DNA of 58,085 nt. Origin: Bradyrhizobium sp. 138 (GTDB lineage Bacteria > Pseudomonadota > Alphaproteobacteria > Rhizobiales > Xanthobacteraceae). A model generated the notes under the pieces. The model worked only from the letters and a program-made list of their open reading frames with translations. It did no database searches and had not been told where the DNA came from. Every line of letters starts with the position of its first letter. The stretch's first letter is position 1. The stretch spans positions 1 to 58,085 of the forward strand of contig NZ_JADPKT010000010.1 of the NCBI RefSeq assembly GCF_023074075.1, given 5' to 3'. This document shows, in pieces, positions 9,250-18,731 of this stretch. The position numbers were made by a program, and so were the translations under genes.

Positions 9250-10575
9250 ATGAACATTATTGCTCAACCCAGTGCCGTATCTGTTCAGCTTGATAATCAG
9301 ATTGCAAACAGACGGATGACCATCGGCCTCGGAGGGGGCGTAGCGCTGGAGTGGTACGACTGGAACGTCTACGGCGTGATGGCGGCGTTTCTCTCGCCGC
9401 ATTTCTTCCCTTCCGATGATCCCACGACCTCGCTGCTTGCGGGGCTAGCCGTGTACGGGGCGGGCTTCTGCGCGCGGCCACTGGGAGCGGCTTTGCTTGG
9501 CCCAGTCGCAGATCGCATTAGCCACAAGCGAGTAATGATGATCTCGGTGACGGCGATGGCGGTTTGCTCGCTGCTGATCTCTCTATTGCCGACCTACCGG
9601 GACATCGGCGTCACGGCGGCTGTGGCGCTGCTTATCATGCGCCTTATTCAGGGGCTTGCTACCGGAGCCGAGGCGGGTGTCGCCAATGCAATCGCAATTG
9701 AACTGGCGCCGCCCGGAAAGGAGGGGCGTTATCTGGGGCTGATCGGTGGCACTTTCATCCAGCTAGGCAACCTTGGATCCAGCCTTGTTGCGTTTCTGGT
9801 GAGCGCATCGGTTGCCCCCGAAGCGATGCGCGAGTGGGCCTGGCGCGTACCTTTTGCGGTCGGCGGGGTGCTGGGCCTACTGGTCATTTATCTGCGCACG
9901 TCGGTACCGGAGACCTTGATCCATCGGGTTATGCATCGCCAAGATGACTCGTCGCGAATTCAGGAAACCACCGGCGGTGTGTGGAAGACGCTCTGGAGCG
10001 TGCGGCTATCCCTGCTTGCGGTCATCCTGGTGATCGGATCGGTGCAGATCGCCAACTATGCCTGGAACACCGGTCTGCCCAATATGGCGAACACGGTGTT
10101 CAAGGAGAATAGCACCTCTGTATACGGAATTATGACGCTGATGGTCTTGATCTGGATGTTGGCCGCCCCGCTTGTTGGCGCCTTCGCTGACAAGGTGCGG
10201 CCCTCGCGTGCGTTCACGCTGCTGCGCCTACTGCTCATCCCATGCTTTTTCCTGACGCTGCTTTATTCGGAGAAGGGCATCTCCACGTTCTTCCTTGTCA
10301 CGGTATTCGGCGGAGCCATCGTGGGGTTCAACATGGCGCTCTATAACTTCATCGCTACCACCCTGATGCCGCGTGCCGTGCGCACCACGGGCGTAGCGCT
10401 CGGTTACGCGCTCGGCGTCTCATTGTTTGGCGGGACCTCACCGTATCTTCTTGTGTGGTTGCAACGCGAGCACATGGCCTGGATGTTTCCTGTCTACGGA
10501 TCGTTGATAGCGCTCTTAAGCGTGGTGGTCTACCACTTCGCCAAAAGGCGTGGCCGCGTCTACATCGGTGACTGA
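9250..10575 (+). CDS. MFS transporter, MHS (metabolite:H+ symporter)-like
   Basis: The ATG at 9250 (MNIIAQPSAV) is preceded by GAGG at 9242-9245; an upstream in-frame TTG at 9202 is less likely. The 441-aa protein has about 12 membrane segments. MHS-type signatures are ALEWYDWNVYGVMAAFLSP near residue 33, the loop 2-3 motif GPVADRISHKRVMM near residue 85, and RLIQGLATGAEAG near 135. Relatives import organic acids, betaines or aromatic acids by proton symport. Its place between an enoyl-CoA hydratase, a CehA-like hydrolase and a LacI regulator points to uptake of the substrate of that pathway. The substrate is not deducible. Confidence 0.9.
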   Translation: MNIIAQPSAVSVQLDNQIANRRMTIGLGGGVALEWYDWNVYGVMAAFLSPHFFPSDDPTTSLLAGLAVYGAGFCARPLGAALLGPVADRISHKRVMMISVTAMAVCSLLISLLPTYRDIGVTAAVALLIMRLIQGLATGAEAGVANAIAIELAPPGKEGRYLGLIGGTFIQLGNLGSSLVAFLVSASVAPEAMREWAWRVPFAVGGVLGLLVIYLRTSVPETLIHRVMHRQDDSSRIQETTGGVWKTLWSVRLSLLAVILVIGSVQIANYAWNTGLPNMANTVFKENSTSVYGIMTLMVLIWMLAAPLVGAFADKVRPSRAFTLLRLLLIPCFFLTLLYSEKGISTFFLVTVFGGAIVGFNMALYNFIATTLMPRAVRTTGVALGYALGVSLFGGTSPYLLVWLQREHMAWMFPVYGSLIALLSVVVYHFAKRRGRVYIGD

Positions 10576-10784
10576 ACGCCTTCTGCCTGCCGCTTGCGCC
10601 TCCCAGCAGAGGCAAAGCCTTCCTTATCAGACGCAAAGCATGTCGACTGGCGAGTATCTCTTGATGCTGGGCAAGAGCATGGGATTGGGACGAGCGCCTT
10701 CGCCAGCAGCGGGACACGTGAGCAGTCCTGATCGCATCCAGGGCCGCTTATGGGCGACGACGTCCATGAACTGGAGTCCATCGA

Positions 10785-13421
10785 ATGAAAACGCCATCGT
10801 CACCGCACTTCGCGCTCGTCGACTTGCAGCGATATTTCAACGCCGGTCGCCTGGAACTCGATGAGGGGTTCGGCAGCCGCCCAGGCGACACCGGCTGGAT
10901 CGATTCGCTTCGAGGGCCGCAGACGTATCGAGGCATCCCGTTTCTATTCGGCGCCAACGCCGGAGCGGATGTGCTGGCCTTGCGTCCCGGGGGGCTTCCT
11001 GTGGTGATCGCGCTGCCGCCCACATTGGCCAGCTACGTGCTCTTTGTGCAAGTGGTCGCGGACCGCCCACCCGTAAGTCCTCAAGGCTTCGGGGAGATCG
11101 GGCCGGCAACGCTGCCTGTGGAAGGCAATTCGCTCGGCGATCGGGTGTCGACATACGTGCTCCGATACGTCGACAGCACCGAGGCCGACGTGCCGGTGCT
11201 ACGGCGGTTCGCGGTCCAGCAGAACCATATCTCCTGGAGCGCGAGCCCGTTCGCGGCGCTGCCGTTACGGGGGCCCATCGTGCACGCAAGCACCGGCGAA
11301 AACTGCGCACTCGGCAGAACGGCGGGCGCGAGCTTCTTCCATGGCGAGACACGCACCGAATCGGGGCGCATGGATCGACAAGGGGAGAACTTGTGGCTTT
11401 ATGCGCTCGAAAATCCATATCCGGAGAAGGAGCTCACCGCGCTAAGCCTGCGAGCGGAGCAAGAAGTTTCTCTTGTCTTTGCGGTGACCACGACAAGGCT
11501 CACCGAGCATCCCCTGCGCCTCCAGGCTCGTCGCAAGCTGAAGATGCGGCTACCGCCCGGAGTGCATCTGAATAAGCTTGGCGAGCTCGACGTCGATCAT
11601 CGGGGCGAACAGATCGGCATGGATCTCGGCACGGTGATCTCCGCCCGCGCGGTGCTTGACTACGCGAGATCGGACTGGCTCGGTGACAAGCACGACGTGC
11701 AGCCGGTGCGTTCCGAGGACGAGGTCATCGTCGAGTACTCCGCCCATCCCGACGCAAGGCTGTACCTACGCTCCGACGACGGCCGCTTGCACCTTGCCGA
11801 TCTTCGGTCGCTGGAAGCTGGCGGGAACGCAGGAGACACCTCGCTGGAGGCGGTGCCCATCGCGCCGGCAACAAGGCCCGTCAAAATCCGCATCGTAGAG
11901 AAGGGCAACGGCGTGCGTGTCGCCGCGCGCCTGCATGTGCATGGCGCGGATGGGGAGTATCTGCCGCCCAAGGGGCACCACCGCAAGGTCAATACCGGAA
12001 GATTCGAAGACTTCGCCGGGGAGTTTACGAACGGGCTGAACCAGTACGCCTATGTGGATGGCAGCTGCGAGGCGGACTTGCCGATCGGGCCCGTGTTCGT
12101 GGAGATCAGCAGGGGCTTCGAGGTGCGGCCCCTACGCCGTATCGTCCAAGTCACCGCGACCACGGAGGAACTCACCTTCGAGCTGGACAGGGTGCTGCGC
12201 TGGCGCGAACAGGGCTGGGTCAGCTCCGATACTCACGTCCATTTCCTGAGCCCGCACACAGCCCTGCTAGAGGGCAAGGCGGAGGGGGTCAACGTCGTCA
12301 ACCTGCTCGCGGCACAATGGGGCGAGTTATTCACCAACGTGGCCGATTTCGACGGGCGCACGACGCTCGGGGCAAAGCACTTCGGCGGGGACGGAGAGTT
12401 CCTTGTTCGCGTCGGCACAGAGAACCGTATGCAAGTCCTAGGACACATATCGCTTCTCGGCTACGAAGGCGAGATTATCAACCCCCTGTCTTGCGGCGGA
12501 CCCAACGAGGCTGCGATCGGCGATCCTCTGGAAGCGACCATGGCCGATTGGGCGGAGCGCTGCCGCCAGCAAGGGGGCCTTGTCGTGATGCCGCATGCTC
12601 CCAACCCGCAAGCCGAGCGGGCGGCGGACATCGTGCTCGGCCTGGTCGATGCCATTGAAATGATGTCGTTCAACCCGCGGACTGCGCAGATCAGCGCATT
12701 TGGTCTGGCTGACTGGTACCGTTACCTCAACATCGGCTACCATCTGCCACTGGTCGCCGGCTCCGACAAGATGGACGCTGCCGCGCTCCTCGGAGGCTCG
12801 CGGACCTATGTGCAACTAGGTGGGCGCGATTTCACGTATCGCAACTGGATGGACGCCGTACGCAGCGGAGACACGTTCATCACAGTCGGGCCGCTCGTTG
12901 AGGTGACAGTGGAAGGACGTCGCCCCGGGAGCGCGATCGCGCTTCCTCCTTCGGGTGGCACCATCACAATCGGCTGGCGGATCGAATCGGTCAGCGTCGC
13001 GCCAACACGGGTGGAGGTGATCCGCAATGGCATCGTCATCGATGAAGTTCGATGTAGCGAGTTGTCGTGCAACGGCCAGCTCGCGTTGCGCATCACCGAG
13101 TCCTGTTGGATCGCAATACGCGTTCGAGGCAGTGTGGCGGGGCGCGAGGCCGACATCGCGGCCCACACCAGTGCGGTGTATGTCAAAGTCGGCGACAAAC
13201 CGGTCTTTGCCACTGCGGACGCGGTGTCGATTCTTGCACAAATCGAGGGATCGATCGCCTATATGGATACGCTCGCTCCCAGGACTGACGAAGCGCGGCA
13301 CTCGCGGCTGCGAGCTGCCTTGGAGCTTGCACATCATCGTCTGCATCATAAGCTGCACGAACTTGGCGCCATTCACCACCATGCGCCTGTCCACTCCGTT
13401 CACACCGAGCGCGAGCACTGA
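10785..13421 (+). CDS. CehA/McbA-family (PHP-like) metallohydrolase
   Basis: An 878-aa protein. The N-terminal 470 residues are beta-rich and of unknown detail. From about residue 480 a PHP-type metal-binding domain begins with SSDTHVHFLSPHTALLEG, followed by LGHISLLGYEGEIINP near 553, VVMPHAPNPQAERAAD near 598 and LVAGSDKMDAAALLGG near 656. These supply the His/Asp ligands typical of CehA/McbA proteins, which include carbaryl hydrolase. The C-terminus is a His-rich helix (LELAHHRLHHKLHELGAIHH), unusual and possibly metal-binding. ATG 10785 follows GGAG at 10773-10776. It is 210 bases downstream of the transporter, and probably co-regulated with it. No signal peptide is evident, so it is likely cytosolic. 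The reaction is probably hydrolysis of an ester, amide or carbamate, but the substrate is unknown. Confidence 0.85.
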   Translation: MKTPSSPHFALVDLQRYFNAGRLELDEGFGSRPGDTGWIDSLRGPQTYRGIPFLFGANAGADVLALRPGGLPVVIALPPTLASYVLFVQVVADRPPVSPQGFGEIGPATLPVEGNSLGDRVSTYVLRYVDSTEADVPVLRRFAVQQNHISWSASPFAALPLRGPIVHASTGENCALGRTAGASFFHGETRTESGRMDRQGENLWLYALENPYPEKELTALSLRAEQEVSLVFAVTTTRLTEHPLRLQARRKLKMRLPPGVHLNKLGELDVDHRGEQIGMDLGTVISARAVLDYARSDWLGDKHDVQPVRSEDEVIVEYSAHPDARLYLRSDDGRLHLADLRSLEAGGNAGDTSLEAVPIAPATRPVKIRIVEKGNGVRVAARLHVHGADGEYLPPKGHHRKVNTGRFEDFAGEFTNGLNQYAYVDGSCEADLPIGPVFVEISRGFEVRPLRRIVQVTATTEELTFELDRVLRWREQGWVSSDTHVHFLSPHTALLEGKAEGVNVVNLLAAQWGELFTNVADFDGRTTLGAKHFGGDGEFLVRVGTENRMQVLGHISLLGYEGEIINPLSCGGPNEAAIGDPLEATMADWAERCRQQGGLVVMPHAPNPQAERAADIVLGLVDAIEMMSFNPRTAQISAFGLADWYRYLNIGYHLPLVAGSDKMDAAALLGGSRTYVQLGGRDFTYRNWMDAVRSGDTFITVGPLVEVTVEGRRPGSAIALPPSGGTITIGWRIESVSVAPTRVEVIRNGIVIDEVRCSELSCNGQLALRITESCWIAIRVRGSVAGREADIAAHTSAVYVKVGDKPVFATADAVSILAQIEGSIAYMDTLAPRTDEARHSRLRAALELAHHRLHHKLHELGAIHHHAPVHSVHTEREH

Positions 13422-13586
13422 GAAGGGGAAAACGTCGTGTGAGCTGCTCTCCTTTCTCTCGCTCCAGCGCTTCGCGGGCAGCATGACCGCGGCATGTTTC
13501 AGCCACGTCCACTTTGTGCCGCCACCAGTCATATGTTCGCGCAGCGTGGCAGCCGCCAGAGTCTTGGAAGAATGCAGAAGGCACGA

Positions 13587-13598
13587 GAAATCGATTTC
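13587..13598. promoter_or_regulatory. LacI-type operator core in the convergent interval
   Basis: GAAATCGATTTC, with flanks AGAAATCGATTTCAG, repeats the 12-bp core of the other operators. It lies between the convergent ends of the metallohydrolase and lacI-type genes, not at a start. It may be an auxiliary looping operator. Confidence 0.5.
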
Positions 13599-13625
13599 AG
13601 TGACAGCGCGTCGGCCGCGGCAGCT

Positions 13626-14741
13626 TCAGCCCGGGCTGCGCCTGCGACGCGGTGGGCGTTCGCTAGATCTCGGCGGCCCGGTCGATGACCGCATGACCAG
13701 TCGATAGGGCAACAGGACACTCCTGGGAAGTGGGCTTCCAGCGATCGCATTGATGAGATAATCGGCGGCTCCTCGGCCAATTTCAGCTGCCGGAACACTG
13801 ACTGTTGTGAGCGGCGGGTCCATCTGCGCCGCCAGCTCCACATCGTCAAATCCTGTGATGGAAAGCGTAGCCGGCACGGCGACCCCAATTTTGCGGGCCT
13901 CTGCCATTGCACCGATGGCAAGGGTGTCGGTGGTGCAGATCACCGCCGTCGTGTCGGGGTGGTCGGTGAGGAGCTGACGAAGAGCGCTGCGACCCTGGGC
14001 AAGCGAATAGTCGGCCTTAATGATCTGGGTGGGCCTGAGCGGGAGGCCGGCGTCCGAAAGAGCGCGCTGAATGCCCTCGAGCCTCGCGCGGGACCGGTCG
14101 TTGGACGCAGCAACAACATTGGCGATCGCGCCGAAACGGACGTGTCCAAGCCGCAACAGATACTCGGTCATCTCGCGCGTGGCTCTTTCGTTATCGATTC
14201 CGATCGCGGGAATGCCGCCAACTGCCTTCGAAACATAGGTCGTGATCACAGGCACACCGGCTTGTTCAATCAGAGCCCTCAGTTCACGTCCATGGGAGCC
14301 TCCGACCAGTACAATTCCATCGATGCCGCGCTCGATGAGGCTCTGCAGTTCCTGAAGTTCGCGGCGCTGATCATATTGGGAATTCGCGATGAAGAGCGTA
14401 TAGCCGCTTTCGCTGAGGCGGTTCTGCAGCGCCTCAACTCCTTCGGCAAAGATGCCGAGCGCCAGCGTCGGAACGATGACTCCGATGGTGCGCATGCGTC
14501 CCGACTTCAAGGCTCTCGCCGCGCTGTCTCGCGTGTAGGACAGGTCTGTGATGTGCCGCATCACCTTGTCCCGGAGCTCCGGTCTCACGATTTCGGGATG
14601 ATTGAGGACGCGCGACACGGTCGCAGGGGACACATTGGCCTTTCGCGCGACATCTTCGATCTTCACGCGCGGTTGCTGGCGTCCTTTAGGCTCGATTGTT
14701 GGTTTTTTATCCATCCGGTCTGGTCGCTCAGTCAATGGCAT
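13626..14741 (-). CDS. LacI/GalR-family transcriptional regulator
   Basis: The 371-aa protein has the LacI headpiece at about residues 26-75 (VARKANVSPATVSRVLN, then YTRDSAARALKSGRM with the hinge helix). A periplasmic-binding-protein-like effector domain follows: TIGVIVPTLALGIFAEG, GIDGIVLVGGSHGREL, GIDNERATREMTEYLLRLGH, TAVICTTDTLAIGAM, SITGFDDVELAAQMDPPLTT. It starts at ATG 14741 or at the ATG nine codons further in (14714, MDKKPT); neither has a clear binding site. It is divergent from the CoA-transferase gene with a perfect 18-bp palindrome between them. It very likely represses the surrounding catabolic genes and itself, released by a pathway metabolite. Confidence 0.93.
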   Translation of the reverse strand: MPLTERPDRMDKKPTIEPKGRQQPRVKIEDVARKANVSPATVSRVLNHPEIVRPELRDKVMRHITDLSYTRDSAARALKSGRMRTIGVIVPTLALGIFAEGVEALQNRLSESGYTLFIANSQYDQRRELQELQSLIERGIDGIVLVGGSHGRELRALIEQAGVPVITTYVSKAVGGIPAIGIDNERATREMTEYLLRLGHVRFGAIANVVAASNDRSRARLEGIQRALSDAGLPLRPTQIIKADYSLAQGRSALRQLLTDHPDTTAVICTTDTLAIGAMAEARKIGVAVPATLSITGFDDVELAAQMDPPLTTVSVPAAEIGRGAADYLINAIAGSPLPRSVLLPYRLVMRSSTGPPRSSERPPRRRRSPG

Positions 14742-14893
14742 GAGTCCGATCCACGTTAGAACATTGGACAGCCAGCGTTCTCAAGCTCTGTATACGCCCG
14801 ATCCGTCTTATCCAGTGGAACTCTGGTACATGGGCAGGCGCTGAGTTGGCAGGCCGGCCATTTTGCTTGACTCTGCAGATCATGATGCTTATT

Positions 14894-14911
14894 TCTGAAA
14901 TCGATTTCAGA
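14894..14911. promoter_or_regulatory. Perfect 18-bp LacI-type operator
   Basis: TCTGAAATCGATTTCAGA is an 18-bp perfect palindrome in the divergent interval, 52 bases before the CoA-transferase ATG and 153 bases before the regulator's first ATG. It is the best of the four related sites in this block. Confidence 0.8.
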
Positions 14912-14962
14912 GGTCGAGCCAAATAGAACACCTTTGATCCAAGAAAACTGAAAGGCGAGACC

Positions 14963-16170
14963 ATGGTCGATCTTTTGAAGGGCGTTCGCGTCCTGAGCTT
15001 CAATCACTTCCTGATGGGCCCCGTGGCTGCGCAGTTTCTCGCCGATCTCGGGGCGGACGTCATTGCCATCGAGCCACCAGATGGCGCCTTTCAGAGGAAA
15101 TGGGGCGGAGCAGACAAGCGGGTCGATGGGCAGTCCATGCTGCTGCTCACCGGGAACCGCAATAAGCGAAGTCTCACGCTCGACCTGAAGAAACCTGAAG
15201 CCATTGAGATTGCCAGGAAGTTGATCGCGACCTCGGATGTCATGACTGAAAACTTCCGCCCCGGCGTTCTCGACAAGCTTGGCCTCGGCTACGAGGACGC
15301 CAAGAAGATCAATCCGCAAATTATCTATGCTGCGGCCTCAGGCTACGGTCCCGATGGGCCCTACGTCTACCGTCCCGGTCAGGATCTACTGGTGCAGGCA
15401 ATGTCGGGGCTGGCCACGATTACTGGAAGCCGCGAGCAGGGTCCAAGGGCCGTAGGTGTTTCAGCGGTCGATCACCATGGTGCTGCGTTGTTTGCGGCTG
15501 GCATTCTGGCTGCGCTTGTGAGGAAAACGCGCACCGGACAGGGGTGCCGGGTTGATGTCAGCCTGTTATCTGCTGCACTCGATCTGCAGATGGAATCCTT
15601 TACTTGTTACCTCAACGGCGAGCGGCCTGACGATGTCCGTCAGCCGGGACCGATCTCCGGTTGGTACTACGGTGCGCCTTACGGCATTTATCCGACGCGT
15701 GACGGTCATATGGCGATTTCTCTTGGATCTCTCAGCACAGTGTCGGAGGCGCTCGATGTTCCGGCCGATCAGCGCGTTCCAGACAAGGAGGCGTATCGCC
15801 GACGCACGAGGCATCCGCTGCGATCGCCGCAAATGTCGCAAAGCGCACGACGGCCGAATGCATCGCATTGTTCGAGGCCCACGGAATTTGGCACGCCGCG
15901 GTCAATGACTATGCAGATGTCGTGACCGATCCGCAGGTCGTGCACAACAAGAACTTCCAGGTCGTTCGCGGGGCGACGGGCGCGCCGATCACGCTCGTCA
16001 GCCATCCCGTGCGCTATGATGGCAAGCTGCCCGAAGTCCGACTGCCGCCTCAGAAACTTGGGGCTCAGACCGAGGAAATCCTCAAAGAGCTCGGCTACGA
16101 CGACCACCAACTTGAAGACCTTTCCAGCAAGGGGGCGGTCGGCGCCTTTACGTCCTCGCGCGCCCCTTGA
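14963..16170 (+). pseudogene. CaiB/BaiF-type (class III) CoA-transferase with one frameshift
   Basis: The first frame (MVDLLKGVRVLSFNHFLMGP, then VIAIEPPDGAFQRKWGG, NRNKRSLTLDLKKPEA, ENFRPGVLDKLGLGYED) covers the N-terminal two thirds. It includes GVSAVDHHGAALFAAGI, the region of the catalytic Asp. Near 15793-15800 the coding continues in another frame: HEASAAIAANVAKRTTAECI, then HGIWHAAVNDYADVVTDPQV up to 16170. Losing one base explains the shift, and the joined protein would have the normal length of about 400 residues. If the sequence is right the enzyme is inactive. A sequencing error is possible because all else is intact. Family role: transfer of CoA between carboxylic acids, suiting the enoyl-CoA hydratase across the block. 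Confidence 0.85.
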
Positions 16171-16421
16171 TGACGCTCCCAACGCGCATCACGGCAGGCA
16201 TGCTCGCATGTACACACTGGTCATGCGCGTGACGATCGGGCTGAGGCGGATAGCCGTTGGGCGTTTGCTCGTGATCAGGAGCGATAGCTGGAGAAGGCAG
16301 CTGCGTGCTCCTGACCCGCTTAAGCCATCGGCTCGGCCGAAGCGAAATCGGTCGGACATTGGAAGGTTAGCACCGGGAACGATGCCCTGGGATTTCGGCA
16401 AGTGGCAAAGGAGTATCGGAT

Positions 16422-17576
16422 ATGAGCAAGTCGCGCTGGGCACACGCAATAGACCTGATGCAAGCACGCGTCGATCAGACGCTTGCCGCGATGAAAATAG
16501 AGTTTCCGCATTGGGCAGACAGCTCGACCGGTAAATGGACGACCACGCCGGACGGCGATTGGACCGGTGGCGCATGGCCGGGTATGTTGTGGCTGCTCGC
16601 GCGGCGATCTGGCGAGGCGAAATACCTCGATGCAGCTCGGTTCTGGAGTAGCCGCTTGAAGCCGCGCGCGCAGCTGCAAACGGCGTTCAAGGGCTTTGGG
16701 TTCTACTATGGGGTCGCTCTTGGCGACGTCCTGTGTCAAGACAAGGACGCAGCTCTCCTGGCACTGGATGCCGCCACCTCTCTCAAGACGCAATTCGATT
16801 GCCGGCTTGGCCTCATTCCGCTAGGCCGCGATGCGGAGGAAGCAGAAGATGTTGGCAATTCGTTCAGCAGCATCGACTCTCTGCAAGCAGTCCCGCTTCT
16901 GTATTGGGCCGCCGCAAGGACAGGCGATTCCTCATACGCTGGCATTGCGGCGCGCCATACCACGCGCGTGCTCGACATTCATATGCGCTCCGATGGCTCA
17001 ATCGTTCAGTCGAGTGAGCTAAATCCGTCCACCGGCAAGATAGTCCGCCATTTCACCCACAAGGGATTCAGCGACACGAGTGTCTGGGGCAGGGCGCAAG
17101 CTTGGGGGCTCGTCTATGCGGCGATCGCGCTTGCTCACCATCCTCATGAGACGCGCTGGATGGAGCAGTTGATGGCGGGAGCGGACTGGTGGCTTTCGCA
17201 CGTGCCAGCGAGCATGGTCGCGTTCTGGGACTTTGATGATCCTGACATTCCCAACACGGAGACGGACACGGCGGCAACTGCAATCACGTGCTCGGCGCTG
17301 CTAAAGTTGGCGCGGCTCGCGCCGACGGCGGCACTGCGCGTCAGATATCGTGAGGCAGGCGAACGGACGGCAAAGGCCTTGATTGAGACCTATCTGACGC
17401 CAACAAAGCCGGACGATCCCCGCCCGCCCGGAATGTTGGTCGGCGCCTGTTTCAACAAGCGTCGCGATGCACGCGCTCAGGACTCGGCCAACAATGCAGA
17501 GACGATCTTCGGATCCTACTATCTGTTCGAATCATTGAACGTTCTTGATGGACTCATCGAGGCTGAGAAGATTTGA
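16422..17576 (+). CDS. Glycoside hydrolase family 88-like (unsaturated glucuronyl/rhamnogalacturonyl hydrolase)
   Basis: A 384-aa alpha/alpha-barrel protein with GH88 signatures: WTGGAWPGMLWLLARRSG near residue 47, FSSIDSLQAVPLLYW near 148 (position of a catalytic Asp), HKGFSDTSVWGRAQAWGL near 212, VAFWDFDDPDIPNTETDTAAT near 266. The family hydrates and cleaves unsaturated uronic acid from oligosaccharides produced by lyases. AAAGGAG lies at 16408-16414 before ATG 16422. No signal peptide is seen, so it should act on imported oligosaccharides in the cytosol. It follows the CoA-transferase by 250 bases. It may belong to the LacI-controlled block, though no operator was found directly before it. 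Confidence 0.88.
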   Translation: MSKSRWAHAIDLMQARVDQTLAAMKIEFPHWADSSTGKWTTTPDGDWTGGAWPGMLWLLARRSGEAKYLDAARFWSSRLKPRAQLQTAFKGFGFYYGVALGDVLCQDKDAALLALDAATSLKTQFDCRLGLIPLGRDAEEAEDVGNSFSSIDSLQAVPLLYWAAARTGDSSYAGIAARHTTRVLDIHMRSDGSIVQSSELNPSTGKIVRHFTHKGFSDTSVWGRAQAWGLVYAAIALAHHPHETRWMEQLMAGADWWLSHVPASMVAFWDFDDPDIPNTETDTAATAITCSALLKLARLAPTAALRVRYREAGERTAKALIETYLTPTKPDDPRPPGMLVGACFNKRRDARAQDSANNAETIFGSYYLFESLNVLDGLIEAEKI

Positions 17577-17589
17577 TTAGAAGCAGCCC

Positions 17590-18190
17590 CTATTGCGATC
17601 ATGGTCCAGGACGCACCGCTCAGCGGCGTGATGCTGACGGTGCCGATTCTTGTTCGTCTTGCACGAGAGGTGCCGTCAGCTATTTCAAAATCGAGGTACC
17701 GCTGCGCGGCGAAGCTGCGTGCGTTGATCGAGGAGGGTGGTGAGGCCCTCGCAGGCCGCACTCCGGCAACACAAGGGGGTTGGGCCTGACAGGTCAAGGC
17801 AGCGCGAGAGCGCAGACGTAGATGTGGCGCGACGATCAAGGACGCGATGACGGCGCTATGGGAGGCGTTGGACCGGCTATGCGGCAAGCAGCTCAACGTG
17901 ATGATTCCGATCTTGCTGCCGGCCCTTGAGCAACATGGGCGATTGAAGCCTGGTCTGGCAGATCGTGATCCTGTTTTCGCGATCACCCCTGCAACCATCG
18001 ACTGCCTGCTCGTCGACGTAAGGGTCGCGGCGAGCGGCGGTAGGCGGCGGCGCCGTGCCGGATTCCATTCGACCATCCGACGGAAAGTTCCGATCCGGAC
18101 GATCAATGACTGCCCACAGCCGAATTATGCGAAAGCGAAGGTCCGGCGAGAGCGGTTTAGCGATGGGGCTGGCCTCCATCACCAGCCCTC
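17590..18190 (+). pseudogene. Decayed transposase/integrase-core relic
   Basis: Plus frames carry ALWEALDRLCGKQLN, then LLPALEQHGRL and AITPATIDCLL followed by an Arg-rich stretch and RRKVPIRTINDCP. This resembles the region before the DDE core in a group of bacterial integrase-core transposases. Stops and frame changes are frequent, and the catalytic core is not visible. A long antisense frame here is a shadow. No other gene was found between the GH88 and DMT genes. Confidence 0.5.
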
Positions 18191-18264
18191 AGAGTGAATC
18201 ACGATTTGCCGCAAGCGAATCACTTCCGATTCCGTCAGGTAGGAAAATGCTCTAAAGTAATCAA

Positions 18265-18720
18265 GCGCTATCATGCTCCGTTGACGCCCTATGAGCGCGC
18301 GCTGGCGTATGCCAAATTGACGCGGCTGTAAAGCGGCGCCTACTACGTGGATCAGTATCGCTCGCTCCATCCGGTCGGGCTCATGGCCGAGTTTCGCACA
18401 AACCACGAGGAACTTGGCAGTTGCGTCGATCGTCGTGCCGGACAGGTGCGCGGCCTGCAACCCGCTTGCACGAGCTCCGCGCCGGCAACCGCAGCGACGT
18501 TCGCCAAGAAACCCTCCGCAGCACGGTGACGGCCGGCGAGGCGCGTGCCACGCACCGAGGCTGCCGTCGGCCTTATAAGACCAGGGTTCGCATGGCCGTC
18601 CAAGCTCGACCCGCACATTACTAGGATTGAGGGCTGGCTCGTCAAGGAGCCGCAATTGACTGCGCTCGCAATAACTCACGTTCGACCGCCCGTTCCGGAG
18701 TTGACAGCGCGCGCGTTGCC
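18265..18720 (+). pseudogene. Further transposase relic fragments
   Basis: PLTPYERALAYAKLTRL, then YRSLHPVGLMAEFRTNHEEL and VDRRAGQVRGL look like the C-terminal tail of the same transposase type. WPSKLDPHITRIEGWLVKEPQ near 18595-18655 looks like an N-terminal DNA-binding piece of a second element. Internal stops occur, and a similar LTPYERA piece recurs near 35625. These are fossils with no function. Confidence 0.5.
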
Positions 18721-18731
18721 CAGCTCCTTCT

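Noticed and set aside
16345..16360. GCGAAATCGGTCGGAC before the GH88 gene as a fifth LacI operator
   Set aside because: Only the left half (GAAATCG) matches; there is no inverted right half.
17519..18106. 195-codon minus ORF after the GH88 gene
   Set aside because: Antisense of a transposase relic, low-complexity Ser/Arg/Ala composition, no start signal.
18545..18575. Minus-strand TGGCACG followed by TCGC, resembling a sigma54 promoter
   Set aside because: The -12 element is wrong (TCGC for TTGC), it lies inside a transposase relic, and no gene follows in that direction.
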